From Stachybotrys elegans (lineage: Eukaryota; Ascomycota; Sordariomycetes; Hypocreales; Stachybotryaceae), in assembly GCA_020746835.1 (NCBI GenBank), contig JAGPNK010000005.1:868001-932000 (forward strand): DNA of 64,000 nucleotides, in the 5' to 3' direction. Positions 11,954-23,405 of the stretch are shown here, one piece after another (within the stretch, counting starts at the first letter, position 1; every line of letters starts with the position of its first letter). Both the position numbers and the translations under genes were made by a program. The notes under the pieces are model-generated. The model saw nothing but the letters and a program-made list of their open reading frames with translations. It had not been told where the DNA came from and did no database searches.

Positions 11954-14401
11954 TCATGACAGCCCAGGAGGATCATGCGGTAGAAAATTTCCTACAATCA
12001 ATGCCGGCCTAACAGACTTGGTCAGCATGTGTTTGTGGAAGCTGCCTAATCGACATGGACTCAACTCACATCTTGTGATCATCTCGCCGTATCATGAATG
12101 AGAAGCAGCATTTTACAATCGGATGATCCGAACTATCGCTGGGATTTTTCAAAGCGCAAGCTGTCAATAGTGTATCGTGCGCCGGATCAAAGGCTATCGT
12201 GCCGAATTCTTCCCAGTAGCGGACCATAGACTCTTCTGTGAGAATTTCATGGAGTGCGATTTTCCCCTTTGCCACAAGTTAGTTCCTGGCTCGCAGAGAG
12301 CATAGATTTAGATGCCAACTTACATCACGCAAATCGTCCACCGGCACATTGATGAGCTCCGCCATCTCCTTGTTGCCCCTGAATATCTCGCCCGTTCTCC
12401 GCCAGCAGCAAGCCGGCACGGCCATACTGGCAAAGACTCTGTCGTAGTCCATGAGCTGCTTCTCGAACCACATCTCGACGTACACCAGCTGTATGTCCGT
12501 CAGACCTTGGGCCTTCTCGCGAAATTTAGGCCGGAATTGGTTGATGGTGCGAAGAATCTTCTGCTTCGAGCTAGGTGCAATATGGCCGTCAAGGTATTTG
12601 CCCAGCCTCGCGTATCCGTTAATGTAGTTGAAGGGCTTGAGAAGACCGGCTTCGTACTTAGCCGTCAGTACGCGATCCATACGCTCCTCTGGCGTGTCAT
12701 TGCCTGATGGATCCGCGGCCTGCAGATAGTAATACTCCCGGGTCTTGTCTTTGTCGGCTCCCCTTCCTCGGAGGATACTCTTGCCGTCGACATTGGGCGG
12801 TGGCAACATTGTCCTCGTAGGATAAGCTGTGGCCTTGGGATCCGACGCCGGCAGCGAGTTGGCACTGTTTCTTCCAAAGTTCCCCGATAGCATGTCCGGG
12901 TGCCCGGCGCCTTCGATGGCAGGACTCTGCAGGGAATCTTCCGCCGGCACGCCGTTGTCGTCCAAGAGACTAGCATGGAGGAAGTCGTTGAGGAGATTGA
13001 ATTCAGTACTGAACTCGGGTGCGATCATGTAATTGTGATTGTAGTTGTTGAAGTTCTGCGCCGTCATCCACGCATCCGAGAAGCCTGCAACTAATAAAAA
13101 AAATCAGCTATTGGCGTTCTTGTGACGCTCTTCGAGCACCCCCCCCCTCCTTTGTGCCCCAGAAGAATGCCAGACTAACCAACACGAACCCACGAGGAGG
13201 AGCGAGAGGCAGGGCAAAACAAGAGGTCAAGAAAAGGACCAGGAAGGAAATGGGTTTCTTGGGTGCCTACATTGATTCGCGTTACCGTTGGCACTGTTAT
13301 TCAAGGGGCTTCCGCCTTGCAGCCTCGAGGCGGATGGAGGTCGCACGGGGGGCAACTGGCTGGGTTGGGCCAGGGGTGCGTTGGCAGGCCTGAAGCCGGA
13401 AGTGGCCATCTGCCTGGTGCCGTCAAAGTTGGGCGGCGGTCCCATGCTGCTGGGTGCTGCGGTGTTAGGTCTCATATCGGCTTGAGAGCGCTGGTCGGGT
13501 TCCTCGGGGGCAGTGGCCGGGTTGGGGTTGGTGTTCTTGGGCTTCTTGGAATCGCCCTCACGTGGTTCGTCATGGCAGAGGTGGCCAATGTTACGCTTGA
13601 TGCATCTCGTACAAGGTCTCTCCTGGGGATACAAGCGTCAGCTTTCATCCAGAGCTCCGGCGCATGGGAAGAGGGGTTAAGGCTGATGGTGTGTTCCATC
13701 ACCTCAGCCGGTCCACCGATGGAGGAGGGATGAGGAGAGGCGCATTCCGTGTGCTACGTACCAGGTCGCAGGTCATATGCTGAGAATCCACGCGCGCACA
13801 AGGAGCTTTCTGTCAGCCACATATATTCTCAAAGTCGAGGGGGAGGGGTTTCTGTCAACTCATCGAGGCCCGGCATCGGGTGGGAGGCACAGACTATCAG
13901 GGCGCGCGCGCAGTGACGCCCAACCTTGCCACACCATGCCCGACGGCTCCAGTCTCTCTTGATCAGATCATATTTCCCAGGTCTTGGTACTTACAGATCT
14001 TCGGCAATATACGCAGGCTGCAGGGTGGCCGCATGTGTTAGTCAAGACAGTCATCCAGTCAAAATACAAGGAGGGGAGCGAGCGCTGGCAACCCGGTCCT
14101 GGCTGCGGCAAGCCACAGAGGTGGCCGGCGTGCGAGGTGCTTGTGGAAGCATGCCACGAGAAGGGATATTGAAGAGGGTATATGGTATAAGACGACGTTT
14201 GGGGGGCGCACCATGATTAACCTTTCGTCGCTTCTTGGGGCTCTTATGATTCAAGGCGCCGCCGTTCTCCTTAGCGCGGTCCTTGGACCTGGCATCGTCG
14301 TCAGACTTGCCATTGCTACTTCCGTTGGTGGCAGCAGCAGCAGCACCGGCGACGCTGGCCGTATTGTGATTGGGATTCTTGCTCGCGTTTCGGTCGGCCA
14401 T
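11954..14401 (-). CDS. AcuM-like gluconeogenesis activator (Zn2Cys6 + PAS)
   Basis: Nuclear regulator of the AcuK/AcuM (ERT1/RDS2) family that switches on PEPCK and fructose-bisphosphatase on non-fermentable carbon. Seven exons (14212-14401, 13995-14017, 13762-13779, 13271-13622, 12324-13084, 12070-12266, 11954-12008) give 531 aa. The zinc cluster begins at residues 64-66 (HAC) and reads VYCRRSHMTCDL then ERPCTRCIKRNIGHLCHDE. It is preceded by a basic KKRRKVN and spread over four exons, two of them only 23 and 18 bases. The C-terminal third is a PAS-type fold (about residues 410-515, GNKEMAELINVP to CCFSFMIRRDD), ending PHDPPGLS. The linker is S/P/N-rich. The cluster sequence resembles AcuM more than AcuK (which reads QRAHLTC), so AcuM is my preferred assignment. 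Confidence 0.9.
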
Positions 14402-15660
14402 GTTCGCTTCTTACGATCCCATTGGGCCTCGAGGTTACGCAAAAGAGGGTTGCGACCGGCAGGGCAGCGGTATGATTCGCGGGTCGCTGCAGCCTCCTCG
14501 TCGACGATATTTTTTTTTCTTCTTGGAGGACAGGCCAATCCGGTTCCGACGCTTCTCGTTTCGTTCGACAATTGACTGGACGGTTTGCGATTCGCGGTCC
14601 CGCGGGACGAGGGACCGAGAGTGAAGGGCGCGCCCGAGGCCTGCGTGTGGCGGGCGATCAAGGTTGCTCAACGGCTGCACTGTCAGCTCCTTGTCCTCGT
14701 GTGCGCGATGGCCGGGCGCTTGGGTCGAGGGTGCGAGGGGAACGGTCGGGACGGCGAGACACGACGTTGAGCCTCTGCTCGGTCTCGAGGAAGTGAATTT
14801 GCGTTTGCGTGCCCTTAGCACTGCAGCACCTTTCTTCCATTAGCTCACTTCGCACCTGCATGTCGGTTCTGTGCTAACGTCCAGTGGGCATTCCTTGGTG
14901 GGGCAAGGCAGCCCGGAGCCCACCTACTCCCGTAAGCCCTGTGGGCATCCATTGAGCTCCATCCAAGGTTGAGTGCTGCCGAGTGCTGCCCAACGCCTGA
15001 CGGCAGGCCTCTTGTGCTCTTTTTGCTGGATTCTTAGCGGCAAGTATGGAGTGCTCACGCGCGCTTCCAGGGCACTACGACGCAGCGTGGCGGGGCTGAA
15101 GATCCCCCTTGCCGTAAACCTGTGCCTCACAGCCCTGGTTCAGATGACGATTCCCCTCCTGCTTCCCGACAACCCGGTCACCCTGCCTGCCAGCCCGCTT
15201 CGGATGGATAGGTATTTTGTAATCGCTGTCTTTGTCGCAAAAGTCGGCGCCGCCAGAGCCAGGCCACGCCGCCGCTACTGTTTGGGACAATATCAGAAGT
15301 TGTCTGAGTTCGCGTTGCATCACGTGAGAAGTTGCCTCTCTCAACCCAATAGATTGAGGTACATACCTATTTATACAAAATACAGTTGCTATCCTCTTCA
15401 TGTTCGTCGTCTCTTCTTCATCGTATGGATCGCGACATCGACATGGGCAAAATGATTCCTAATTCATCCGGCTTCTCGGCAATGTACGCCCGTTTTCTCC
15501 CGAGCGACACCAAAGGTAAGCACATCATCGCGCTTCTGATTGGATCCCAACCAGGAAGAGGAAAATCGAGCGCCGCAACCATTTAACACAAATATCCATT
15601 CTACATGAAATAAATTGCGAGAATAGCCCTACAAAATAAAATAAAATATGAAGTCACGTT
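14402..15660. other. AcuM-like promoter and XDH 3' flank
   Basis: 1.26 kb upstream of the AcuM-like start and downstream of the XDH stop. The half next to AcuM is C/G-rich. The XDH side is AT-rich near 15600-15660. A short plus-strand frame (15424-15586) starting MDRDIDMGKM with a possible 39-base intron is the only coding-like item, and it is weak. Confidence 0.5.
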
Positions 15661-18600
15661 TTAAATGGCTACAAAGAAGCTCCTCTCCCCCTCTTTGGGC
15701 ATGACCCTCGCCCTCTTCATGATCTCGTCTTCACATGCCAGCCTGATCCTCTCGGGGGTTGCTGGGCTTTCCAGCTTCAGGAGACCAGCGCTATCGTTGG
15801 CGCCAACCTCGGCCTCGACCCCTTGTGCCTTTCTCGCGGACCTCAGCGCATCGCGAATGGCAAAGAAGACAGCGCTGCCAAGGAAGAGGGGCGGCTCACC
15901 CACACCCCGGCTGCGCTGGATCGTCCGCAGATCCTGCCACTCCACGTCCTTGAGAAGCGACATGTTGAACTGCTGGGGAATATCGCGGAACCCAGGGATC
16001 TTGTAGGCACCAGGGCCTCTCGTAAACAGGTTGCCCGCCATCGCGCCGTTTCGCAGCCACAGAGACTCCTCCATGGTGAACAGTCCCAGACCTTGCACGA
16101 AAGCACCCTGGATCTGTCCGTAGTCTATCGCAGGATTGATAGAGTGGCCGACGTCCATCTTGATATCGGTCCGCAGGCACGTCCAGGTACCGCTGAGTGT
16201 ATCCAACTCGACCTCGGAAGCTGCCACGCCCTGGGTAAAGTAAAAGAACATCTTGCCCTTGTTTTCGCCCCATGTATAGCCGATTTCGGGCGTCTTATAG
16301 AAGCCTTGGGCGGACAGATTCACCCGATCGAAGTACGCAGCGTGGGCTAGATCCTTCATCGATGCATTCGGTCCAAGCTTCTCTCGATAAGGTGCCAGGC
16401 GCTCGTTGAGTTGCTGGCAGGCATTGAAGATGGCGTATCCGTTGAGATCTGAGGAAGCCGATGCAGCCGTTGGTGAGGCGTTGGCGACCGTGTTCGTCGC
16501 AGTCTCGGAGATGTACACCTCATCCATTGACACGCCCAAGGCCTGGGCGGCAATCTGCGAGAGCTTGGTATACAGACCCTGGCCCATCTCTGTGCCTCCA
16601 TGGGCAATCAGGATGGATCCGTCATGATAGATGTGTACGAGGGCGCCAGCTTGGTTGAGGAAGAGGGCGGTATAAGAGATACCAAACTTGGTGGGGATCA
16701 AAGCCAAACCCCTCTTTCGCCATTTGTGAGTTTCGTTGAACTTGGCAATCTCGGCTCGCCGCTCGTCGTACTTTGACTCTTCCAAGACCTGCTTGTACAT
16801 CAGAGGGACGTGCCAATCGGTGAGCGGCTGGTTGAAATGCGTCTCTTCCAGGGGCTTGTAGAAGTTGATTTCTCGGAGCTTCTCAACAGGGATGTCCAGA
16901 CGATCCGAAAGCTCCTCCATAATCGTCTCAATGACAAACATTCCCTGGGGACCACCAAATCCTCGGAAAGCCGTGTTGGACATGGTGTTGGTCTTGCACA
17001 GGCGGCCACGGACAAAGACATGGGGGATAGAGTAGCAGCCATCCACGTGGGACATGGCTCTCTCAACAACGGCGGCGCTGAGATCGAATGTCCAGCCCGC
17101 GTTGTTGTACAGGTCGACATCTAGTGCCTGGAGACGACCATCCTTGTGAACACCAACCTTGTAGCTGGCAAGGAAGGGATGCCGTTGCCCCATCGTCACC
17201 ATGTCCTCCTCGCGCGTCAGCATGCATCGAACCGGGCGGCCCGTCTTCTTCGCCGCAAGCGCAACCGCCGAGCTGAGTACAATAGATCGGCTCTCTTTGC
17301 CGCCGAAACCTCCTCCCAGTCTCTTGACACGAACGACGACCTTGTTGGCCTGCACGTCGCAAACCCGAGACGCAAACGCTTGTCTAAATAATGGTTAGCT
17401 GACTCCATATTTTATCTAACTCATGGGCTCTCACGTCTCGTTTGCGTTTTGGGTACTGGCAAAGATCTCAATCTCCCCGTTCTCCATCTTGGGGACAGCT
17501 AGACAAGCATTGGTCTCCAGGTAGAAATGCTCCTGACCACCCATTCTCGCCGTACCAGTGAAGGTGTAGTCGGACTTGCCGAAACCCTCATCGACATCTC
17601 CTCTCTTGATCTCTCTGTAGTGAGGGTGGAAGCTTTCCTTCTCGATCGCCTCCTCCATTGTGAGAATCGTCGGGAGGACTTCATAGGTGACTTTGACAGC
17701 TCTCGCAGCCTCCTGGGCTTTCAGTGCGGAAGTGGCCAGTATCATGGCAATGGGCTGACCCGCGGTGCGAACCTCGCCCTCAGCGAAGAAGACTTCGTCG
17801 AACCGAGGAGCGCCAAACTTGTTGGCATCAGGAGACGGCATGTCGTTCTTGTCGACATAATCGACAACTCCCGGCATGTCGAGGGCGGCAGAATAGTCGA
17901 TTGATGTAATCTTGGCGTGTGCTTTTGTCGACAGAACCCAGCAGCCGTGCAGCTCATTCCTTAGAGGAGGTATGTCATCCGTATACTGTGCTTCGCCGGT
18001 CGTATGCTTGAGGGCCGCCAGATGAGGGTTGGACTTTCCGGTAATCTCCTTTTCGTAAGCCGCAGAAGACTTTTCGTCATTCTGGCCCTTTGATATGGCT
18101 CGTTCGATCTCTTCTATGGCTTCCTTGTCGGCACCCTCACTCTGTGCATCTACCTTGCTCAGAACATCGTGATAGAAGCGGTAGAAAAAGCCCAGAGCCA
18201 AAGCCTTGCGGTAGGATGCCATGCCTCCGGGAACGCTGAACTCGAGATCAAAATCGCTTCCAAGCGCGTTCATGGCACCCTCCAGCGTCTCGAGCTCAGT
18301 GAACCGTCTTCCAACGAGATACTCCATGGCCTTCTTCGCAGCCACGGTCATGGCCGCCATGCCTCCATAGATGAGATTGCATTCAGTGACGATGAAATCA
18401 TCATCCATCTTGACACGCAGTGCACCAGTCACGATGGCGATGTCGTCGTCCTTGCGCTTGGCCTGCTTGTATGCTCGGAAGAACTCGCCCTTCTCCTGCA
18501 TGACTGGGATCCGTATGGAGGCGATAATGGCGTCTTGTGGAAGAGAAGTCTTGCGATATCCAGTGAAGAACTGAGACATGGGTATCTCCGTCTCTTCCGT

Positions 18601-19887
18601 CGAAGACTTTGCTACCAGGACAGCATTCGCCGCCCACAGGACGGGGTTGAGATCTGAGATGGGGGAAGCTGTGACAAGGTTACCAGCCGGTGTTCCGACA
18701 TTTCGGATCTGCCTTCCAGCAAAGTATCGAAGCTGCTTGAGCATGGCCTCAAAGTTCTGCGTGCGGCCTTCTCCATAATGCTTGATCGCCTTTTCGCAGA
18801 TACCCTCGAGGTCCGTCAAGACGACGTTTCCGCCGACCTCGACGTGGTCATCCTTGAGAGAATACTGTCGCAGCTCGGCGATATCGCCAACGTAGACGGA
18901 CACGGGATATTGGAGGGCTTTGAACTTGATCTCAATCTGAGTCTCGGTGCTGCCTCCAATGATCTTTGCCTGGGGGTGGACCGCCTTGATCTGCAGAAGC
19001 TCGTCCAGGGTGGTGGGTCGGTACCACTTCTTCTTCTTGTTTCCGAAGGCCAAGGGTCTCATCTCGTGCTTCTTGAGTGCCGGTGGAAAGATGAGCTCCG
19101 TCTCGGGGTCATACTCGATGAACCCAGGTGGTGTGAATCGCTTGAAGGAACCGTCCTTGTCCTCGGCCTTGTCTGCCATGCAGCATTTCCCGTTGGCCGG
19201 GCCAGATCCGTTTTCCATGCAGCAGCCGCCACCGCTGCCCGCGCCACTGCTGCATGACTTCTTCGAGGTGAAGGTTTGTGCCGCATCCAGGATGGGTCTG
19301 TATCCAGTGCAACGACACAAGTTGCCGTCGAACGCCTCTTCGACGTCATGCTCTGTCGGCTCTGGGTTGTTTCGAAGAAGAGCGTACAAACTCATGACAA
19401 TACCAGGAGTGCAGAAACCGCACTGGCTGCCATTTCCCTTGGCGATTCTCTCCTGGGTAGGATGAGGCCTCTTGGAGTTGCCGATGCCTTCAATGGTGAT
19501 GACATGTTTGCCATCCAAGCTGACAAGAGGGGCAAGACAGGCGTTGATGCTAGCATGGTAAATCTGATTCGTGGTTGGGTTGAACTGGCTCACGACGATA
19601 GTGCAAGCACCACAACCACCTTCGCCACAACCGCTTCAGGACGGACATGTTAGCTTCTGGGCCTCGTGAGATGAGCAGGATGAGGTGAGACGGCTGACAT
19701 ACAGCTTAGTGCCAGTGAGGCCGATGCCACGGAGGTACTCGAGGACCGTGACTTCGGGATCAATGTCGTCGAGGACAACCTTGGTTCCGTTGAGGTAGAA
19801 ACGGAGTGTGTCGTCGAACTTGGCCGTCAGAGTGGCAAGCGGCTCGGGCTGGGAGTCGCGCTCTGGGGAGATGGCGATGGGCGCCAT
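15661..19887 (-). CDS. Xanthine dehydrogenase (purine hydroxylase I)
   Basis: Molybdo-flavo-iron-sulphur enzyme that oxidises hypoxanthine and xanthine to urate in purine catabolism (hxA type). Exons 19703-19887, 17435-19633 and 15661-17383 give 1368 aa, the usual length. Cluster I: GCGEGGCGAC (Cys64, 69, 72) with Cys94. Cluster II: Cys133, 136, 168, 170 (QCGFC, LCRC). A FAD domain follows (KIIGGSTE, FAGRQIRNVGTPAGN). The Mo domain has LGGGFGGKE, the substrate Arg in NTAFRGFGGPQG, GTEMGQGLYTK, and the catalytic Glu in RGVGEPP. All key residues are visible, so it should be active. It lies tandem to the aminotransferase. Four HGATAR-type GATA sites in the 410 bases upstream fit nitrogen control. 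Confidence 0.97.
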
Positions 19888-21209
19888 GTTGCCGTAGAGA
19901 GACGCTGGTAATCTGGCTGATCTTGGATGAGTCCCCGCGTTAGAATGACATGCTCAGATGATGACGGGATAGAAAACAGAGACGAGTCCGACGATACCTA
20001 GGAGAGGAGGGTAGCCACGGGTTTCAGGGCGGGACAGTCGCCACTGCCACTGGGAATCGTTATCGCCCACTGATGATAAAGGACTAGCCCGCAACCGCCG
20101 CTGGCAGATCTAGATGGGTCAAAACTAGGGTGTTTCTCGTTTGCGGGGCAAACCCCGACCTTTGTAGATGCAATCAACAGATATGGACGAGCTCGCGTGC
20201 CACGAAGATTTCCTGTCACACTCGAGTTGGTTTGGGTAGATGGGATGAGGACGGATGATACGTGTCTTTAATTGTCTCCAAGTCGATAGATAAGACAGCT
20301 TAGTGGAGGCCCAAGTGGCCGAAGCTAGCTTGGGCTGGTTGATGCAGAGCTGCCCTCTGGTTCCTCTACAGAGGTCTTGTTCGGCCGAACGCCGAAGATC
20401 GTTCTAGGGTGTTTGTTAGGTAGGTACTTGGTGCTTCCAGCGGGGACGCGCCGGCCCCCTACGACTTCGGAACTCGGAGCTCACCGGCTTTTTGTACTGC
20501 GCCAAAAGCCTGTGTATCACCAACGAAGACAACTGCGCTATCGGTGCCTCCAGCACAGAATGTCTAGATGTAAATGTATTTGGTCAGACAGACTTGAATG
20601 GGGGTTCCAAACTACGAGGTCGCATCAGTACCCCACGCTCTTCTACCACCAGACCACTGAAACCAGCAAACCGCCGCAACGATTACTTAGGAAACGCACC
20701 ATCATATGACACCACTTGTACATTCCTAAAATCCCCAATCGACTCGCCAGCATCACAACCTCGTTTTGTGATATGCAATCTCCGCCGGCCCCCTCTCCCC
20801 CGAGAGAGCTGGGAGCAAAAGATGATTGATCCAGGGTAGGCTTCCTCCAAATTCCTGAGGCGAGAAACAAGACCACGACTCCGACTCCAAGTATGCATAT
20901 TTAAATAAACACCTGCAGGTCAAGCATATTCCTTCCGAAACCCCCATGAGGCTTCACCAATCAGGATTTCGTCTTATTCATCTCACCGCCACGGCATCCG
21001 CCCCAGCAATCCTCGGCCTACTCCGTCGCCCCACCATCAACCTCACGTCCCGGTCAAGCCTCCAAGTTTGTAGGGTTGGTAGGATTCGTTGTGTATACTT
21101 CGAGGTTGATAACCTGTCCTCAAATCACGTTCAATCAATATAGCATGTCACCAATACCAGAGAAAGAGTCTGCTTTTCAAGCCAGGCATTCATTCTACGT
21201 CCAAGCTGC
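19888..21209. promoter_or_regulatory. XDH promoter region with GATA sites
   Basis: 1.3 kb between the XDH start and the aminotransferase stop. HGATAR motifs, the core bound by AreA/NIT2-type factors, occur at 20060-20065 (minus strand), 20074-20079, 20284-20289 and 20288-20293. A TCGG(7)CCGA at 20381-20395 and a TCGG(6)CCGG at 20474-20487 are each one step away from the UaY consensus TCGG(6)CCGA. A TAGGTAGGTACT motif sits at 20417-20428. No gene is seen. Confidence 0.5.
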
Positions 21210-22854
21210 CTAATCCTGCATGTACTTCTTCAAGCCACGGAGCCTCTCCTTGGCCTCCTCCAGCACCGAGTCCTCCTTGCACACCGCGAAGCGGATGTAA
21301 TCCTCGGCAAAGTGGGCATTCTTATCCGTGTAGAACTCGGTCGGCGGGATCGCCGCCACGCCCACCTCCTGGATCAGGAACCACGCCAGCTTGAAGTCGC
21401 GTGGCCGGCTCGCCACGTGCGGAGGGAACGGGTAGTCCTCGGGAAGCTTCACCTTCTTCATGTTGACCAGCACAAAGTACCCGCCCTCTGGGTCCGAGTA
21501 TGGCATACCGAGCTCGTGCCACACCTCGTTGAAGCGTTCCATCTTGCCTCGCATCTCCTTGATGCTCTCGTCCCAGAATCCCTCTTTATCAGCCTGCTCA
21601 AACCCGATGGCGCACGCCTCTTGTAGGGGGGAGACAGATGAATAGCAGATTCGCGTGTGCGCAGCCGACACGTACTTTATCAGCTCGGCAGGACCCAACA
21701 GCCAACCTATCGATAATATTAGTAAAGGGCATAGCCCAAGCAATCGTGCAAAGCAGAAGAAACGTGGACAAACGCACCAACACGCCAGCCAGTGGCATAA
21801 AAGTTCTTGCCAGCAGAGCCCACGGTAATAGTCAGCCGTGCAATCTCCGGGGAGAGGGTTCCAATTCTCGTAAAGGGAACGTAGTAGAGACGGTCGTACA
21901 CCTCATCAGACAGAATAATAATCTCGTACTTAACACAGAGATCACCAATCTTCTGCAGCTCTTCCTTGGAATAGACCTTTCCTACGGGGTTATCTGGGGT
22001 TTGTCAGTATGTCAAGTGCCCAACAATGGCGTCACAATACAGCTCGACTCACGAGGGGTGTTGAGAACAATCATCTTCGTCTTAGGCGTAATGGCCTTCT
22101 CGAGCTCGTCAAAGTCAATCGTCCAGTCTCCCGCAGTCGACGTCTTTGTAGCACCCGTCGAGGGAGGCTGCATGGGGACGTAGACAATCTTGCCTCCCGG
22201 CATCTCGATGTTGCTGATGTACCTGCTCCACTGTCAAACCCCAGCTCCGCCCGCATGAGTAAATGGTTGGTCAGGGTCAAGTCCATACTGGTCAAAGAAC
22301 GGCTCGAACAAAATAACCTCATCGCCTGGCTCAATGAAGGCCATGAATGCGCTGAGCATGCCCTCGTTGGCGCCCGTCGTAATGGTCACCTCAGTCTCCG
22401 GGTCGATCTGACGACCCCAGAACGGCGAGTAGGCGTCTGCGATGGCTTTCTTGAGACGGGGTCGACCCTTGGTCGGGGAGTACTGGTTGCACTCGACACG
22501 GTCCAGCGCCGACTTGGCCGCGTCCAGGATGAACTTGGGCGGGTTGTAGCCAAAGAAGCCTTGGCCCATGTTGATAATGGGCTGCTTCGGGGATGCAGCC
22601 GCAGCCTCATTGACGATGGACCTGGCATCGTGGTCAGCAAGTACACATCCAGAGGAGGAGGAGGAGGAGGAGGGGGGGGGGGGGGGCAGATTGGCCTACC
22701 AGACATCTTGCCTCTGACCAGATACCCGCGCTGCGGGTTTGAGCTTGTCAGAGAGCGCCATGGTGCTGTAGAGGGATGGTGCCAAGATAGCACGAGAGGC
22801 GATGGTTTTCTGGAGTGGGAGCGCGGCTCGAAGTGTGTTGGATGTGATGAGCAT
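21210..22854 (-). CDS. Kynurenine-oxoglutarate aminotransferase (BNA3-like)
   Basis: PLP fold-type I aminotransferase converting kynurenine to kynurenate (and probably acting on other amino acids). Five exons: 22700-22854, 22289-22621, 22053-22222, 21778-21993, 21210-21706, giving 456 aa. Landmarks: GQGFFGYNPP, GANEGMLSAFMAF, NTPHNPVGKVYS, ILSDEVYDRL (Asp249), SAGKNFYATGWRVGW with PLP Lys282, and YIRFAVCK with the carboxylate Arg. Two starts are in frame. The ATG at 22854 gives a 31-residue extension rich in Leu, Ala, Ser and basic residues without acids (MLITSNTLRAAL...), typical of a mitochondrial presequence. The ATG at 22761 gives a 425-aa cytosolic form (MALSDKLKPA). The first intron is oddly repetitive. 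Closest alternative: a general glutamine transaminase of the same family. Confidence 0.94.
22652..22686. repeat. (GAG)n followed by a G15 homopolymer in an intron
   Basis: Inside the first intron of the aminotransferase gene (22622-22699). On the plus strand it is a run of GAG units (22652-22671) followed by fifteen G (22672-22686). On the coding strand that is C15 beginning 13 bases after the 5' splice site, followed by CTC units. Confidence 0.9.
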
Positions 22855-23405
22855 GTCGCAAGCCCGACTTGTCTCCGGCTCAGATCCAAACGACAGAATA
22901 GACCGCGGGTCCCTCCAGCCAGTTGGTCATCGTGATGGGTCCTCGCTGGCCCTATTCCCAGAGGTGCGAGTCGGGCGATTGCGACATCGCACCAAGTGGA
23001 TGATGGATGACTAATATCCGACGTCGCATTCTTTATTCTCACCAAGGTACTACTAACCTACCTTGACCATCTTTTACTTGCATCTTCAACGCTGTGGAAG
23101 AGGCTGATGAAGGAGCTGGAAAATGTCCCAAAACCAGCTTGGATAGCGAGGGGAGAGGAGCTCAGAGGGAGATGCTGACAAACCTCACCTTAGGATCGCC
23201 AGCTGCACATGGTAACCAAGACATCCCCGTCAAACCACACTTCAATTGTCTCAATACCTCTCCAGGCTTGGCACAAGCTGTTTCTATATCTCAAACCGTG
23301 ACCATGATGCACCCACAATCATTTCCTTGATCAACTCTCCGACCCTTCAACCTACGTCTCGTCCCAGCGATCGTAGCCATCTTCCACTCGTATCATGTTT
23401 CATCA
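22855..23405. other. Aminotransferase promoter / kinase 3' flank
   Basis: 550 bases between two minus-strand genes. No coding or structured feature recognised. Confidence 0.5.

Noticed and set aside
20381..20395. Perfect UaY site
   Set aside because: Spacer between TCGG and CCGA is 7, not 6. Kept only as a near-match in the promoter entry.
22009..22935. 308-codon plus-strand frame
   Set aside because: It lies antisense to the aminotransferase exons and crosses its introns, with low-complexity Gly runs from the repeat. It is a shadow frame.
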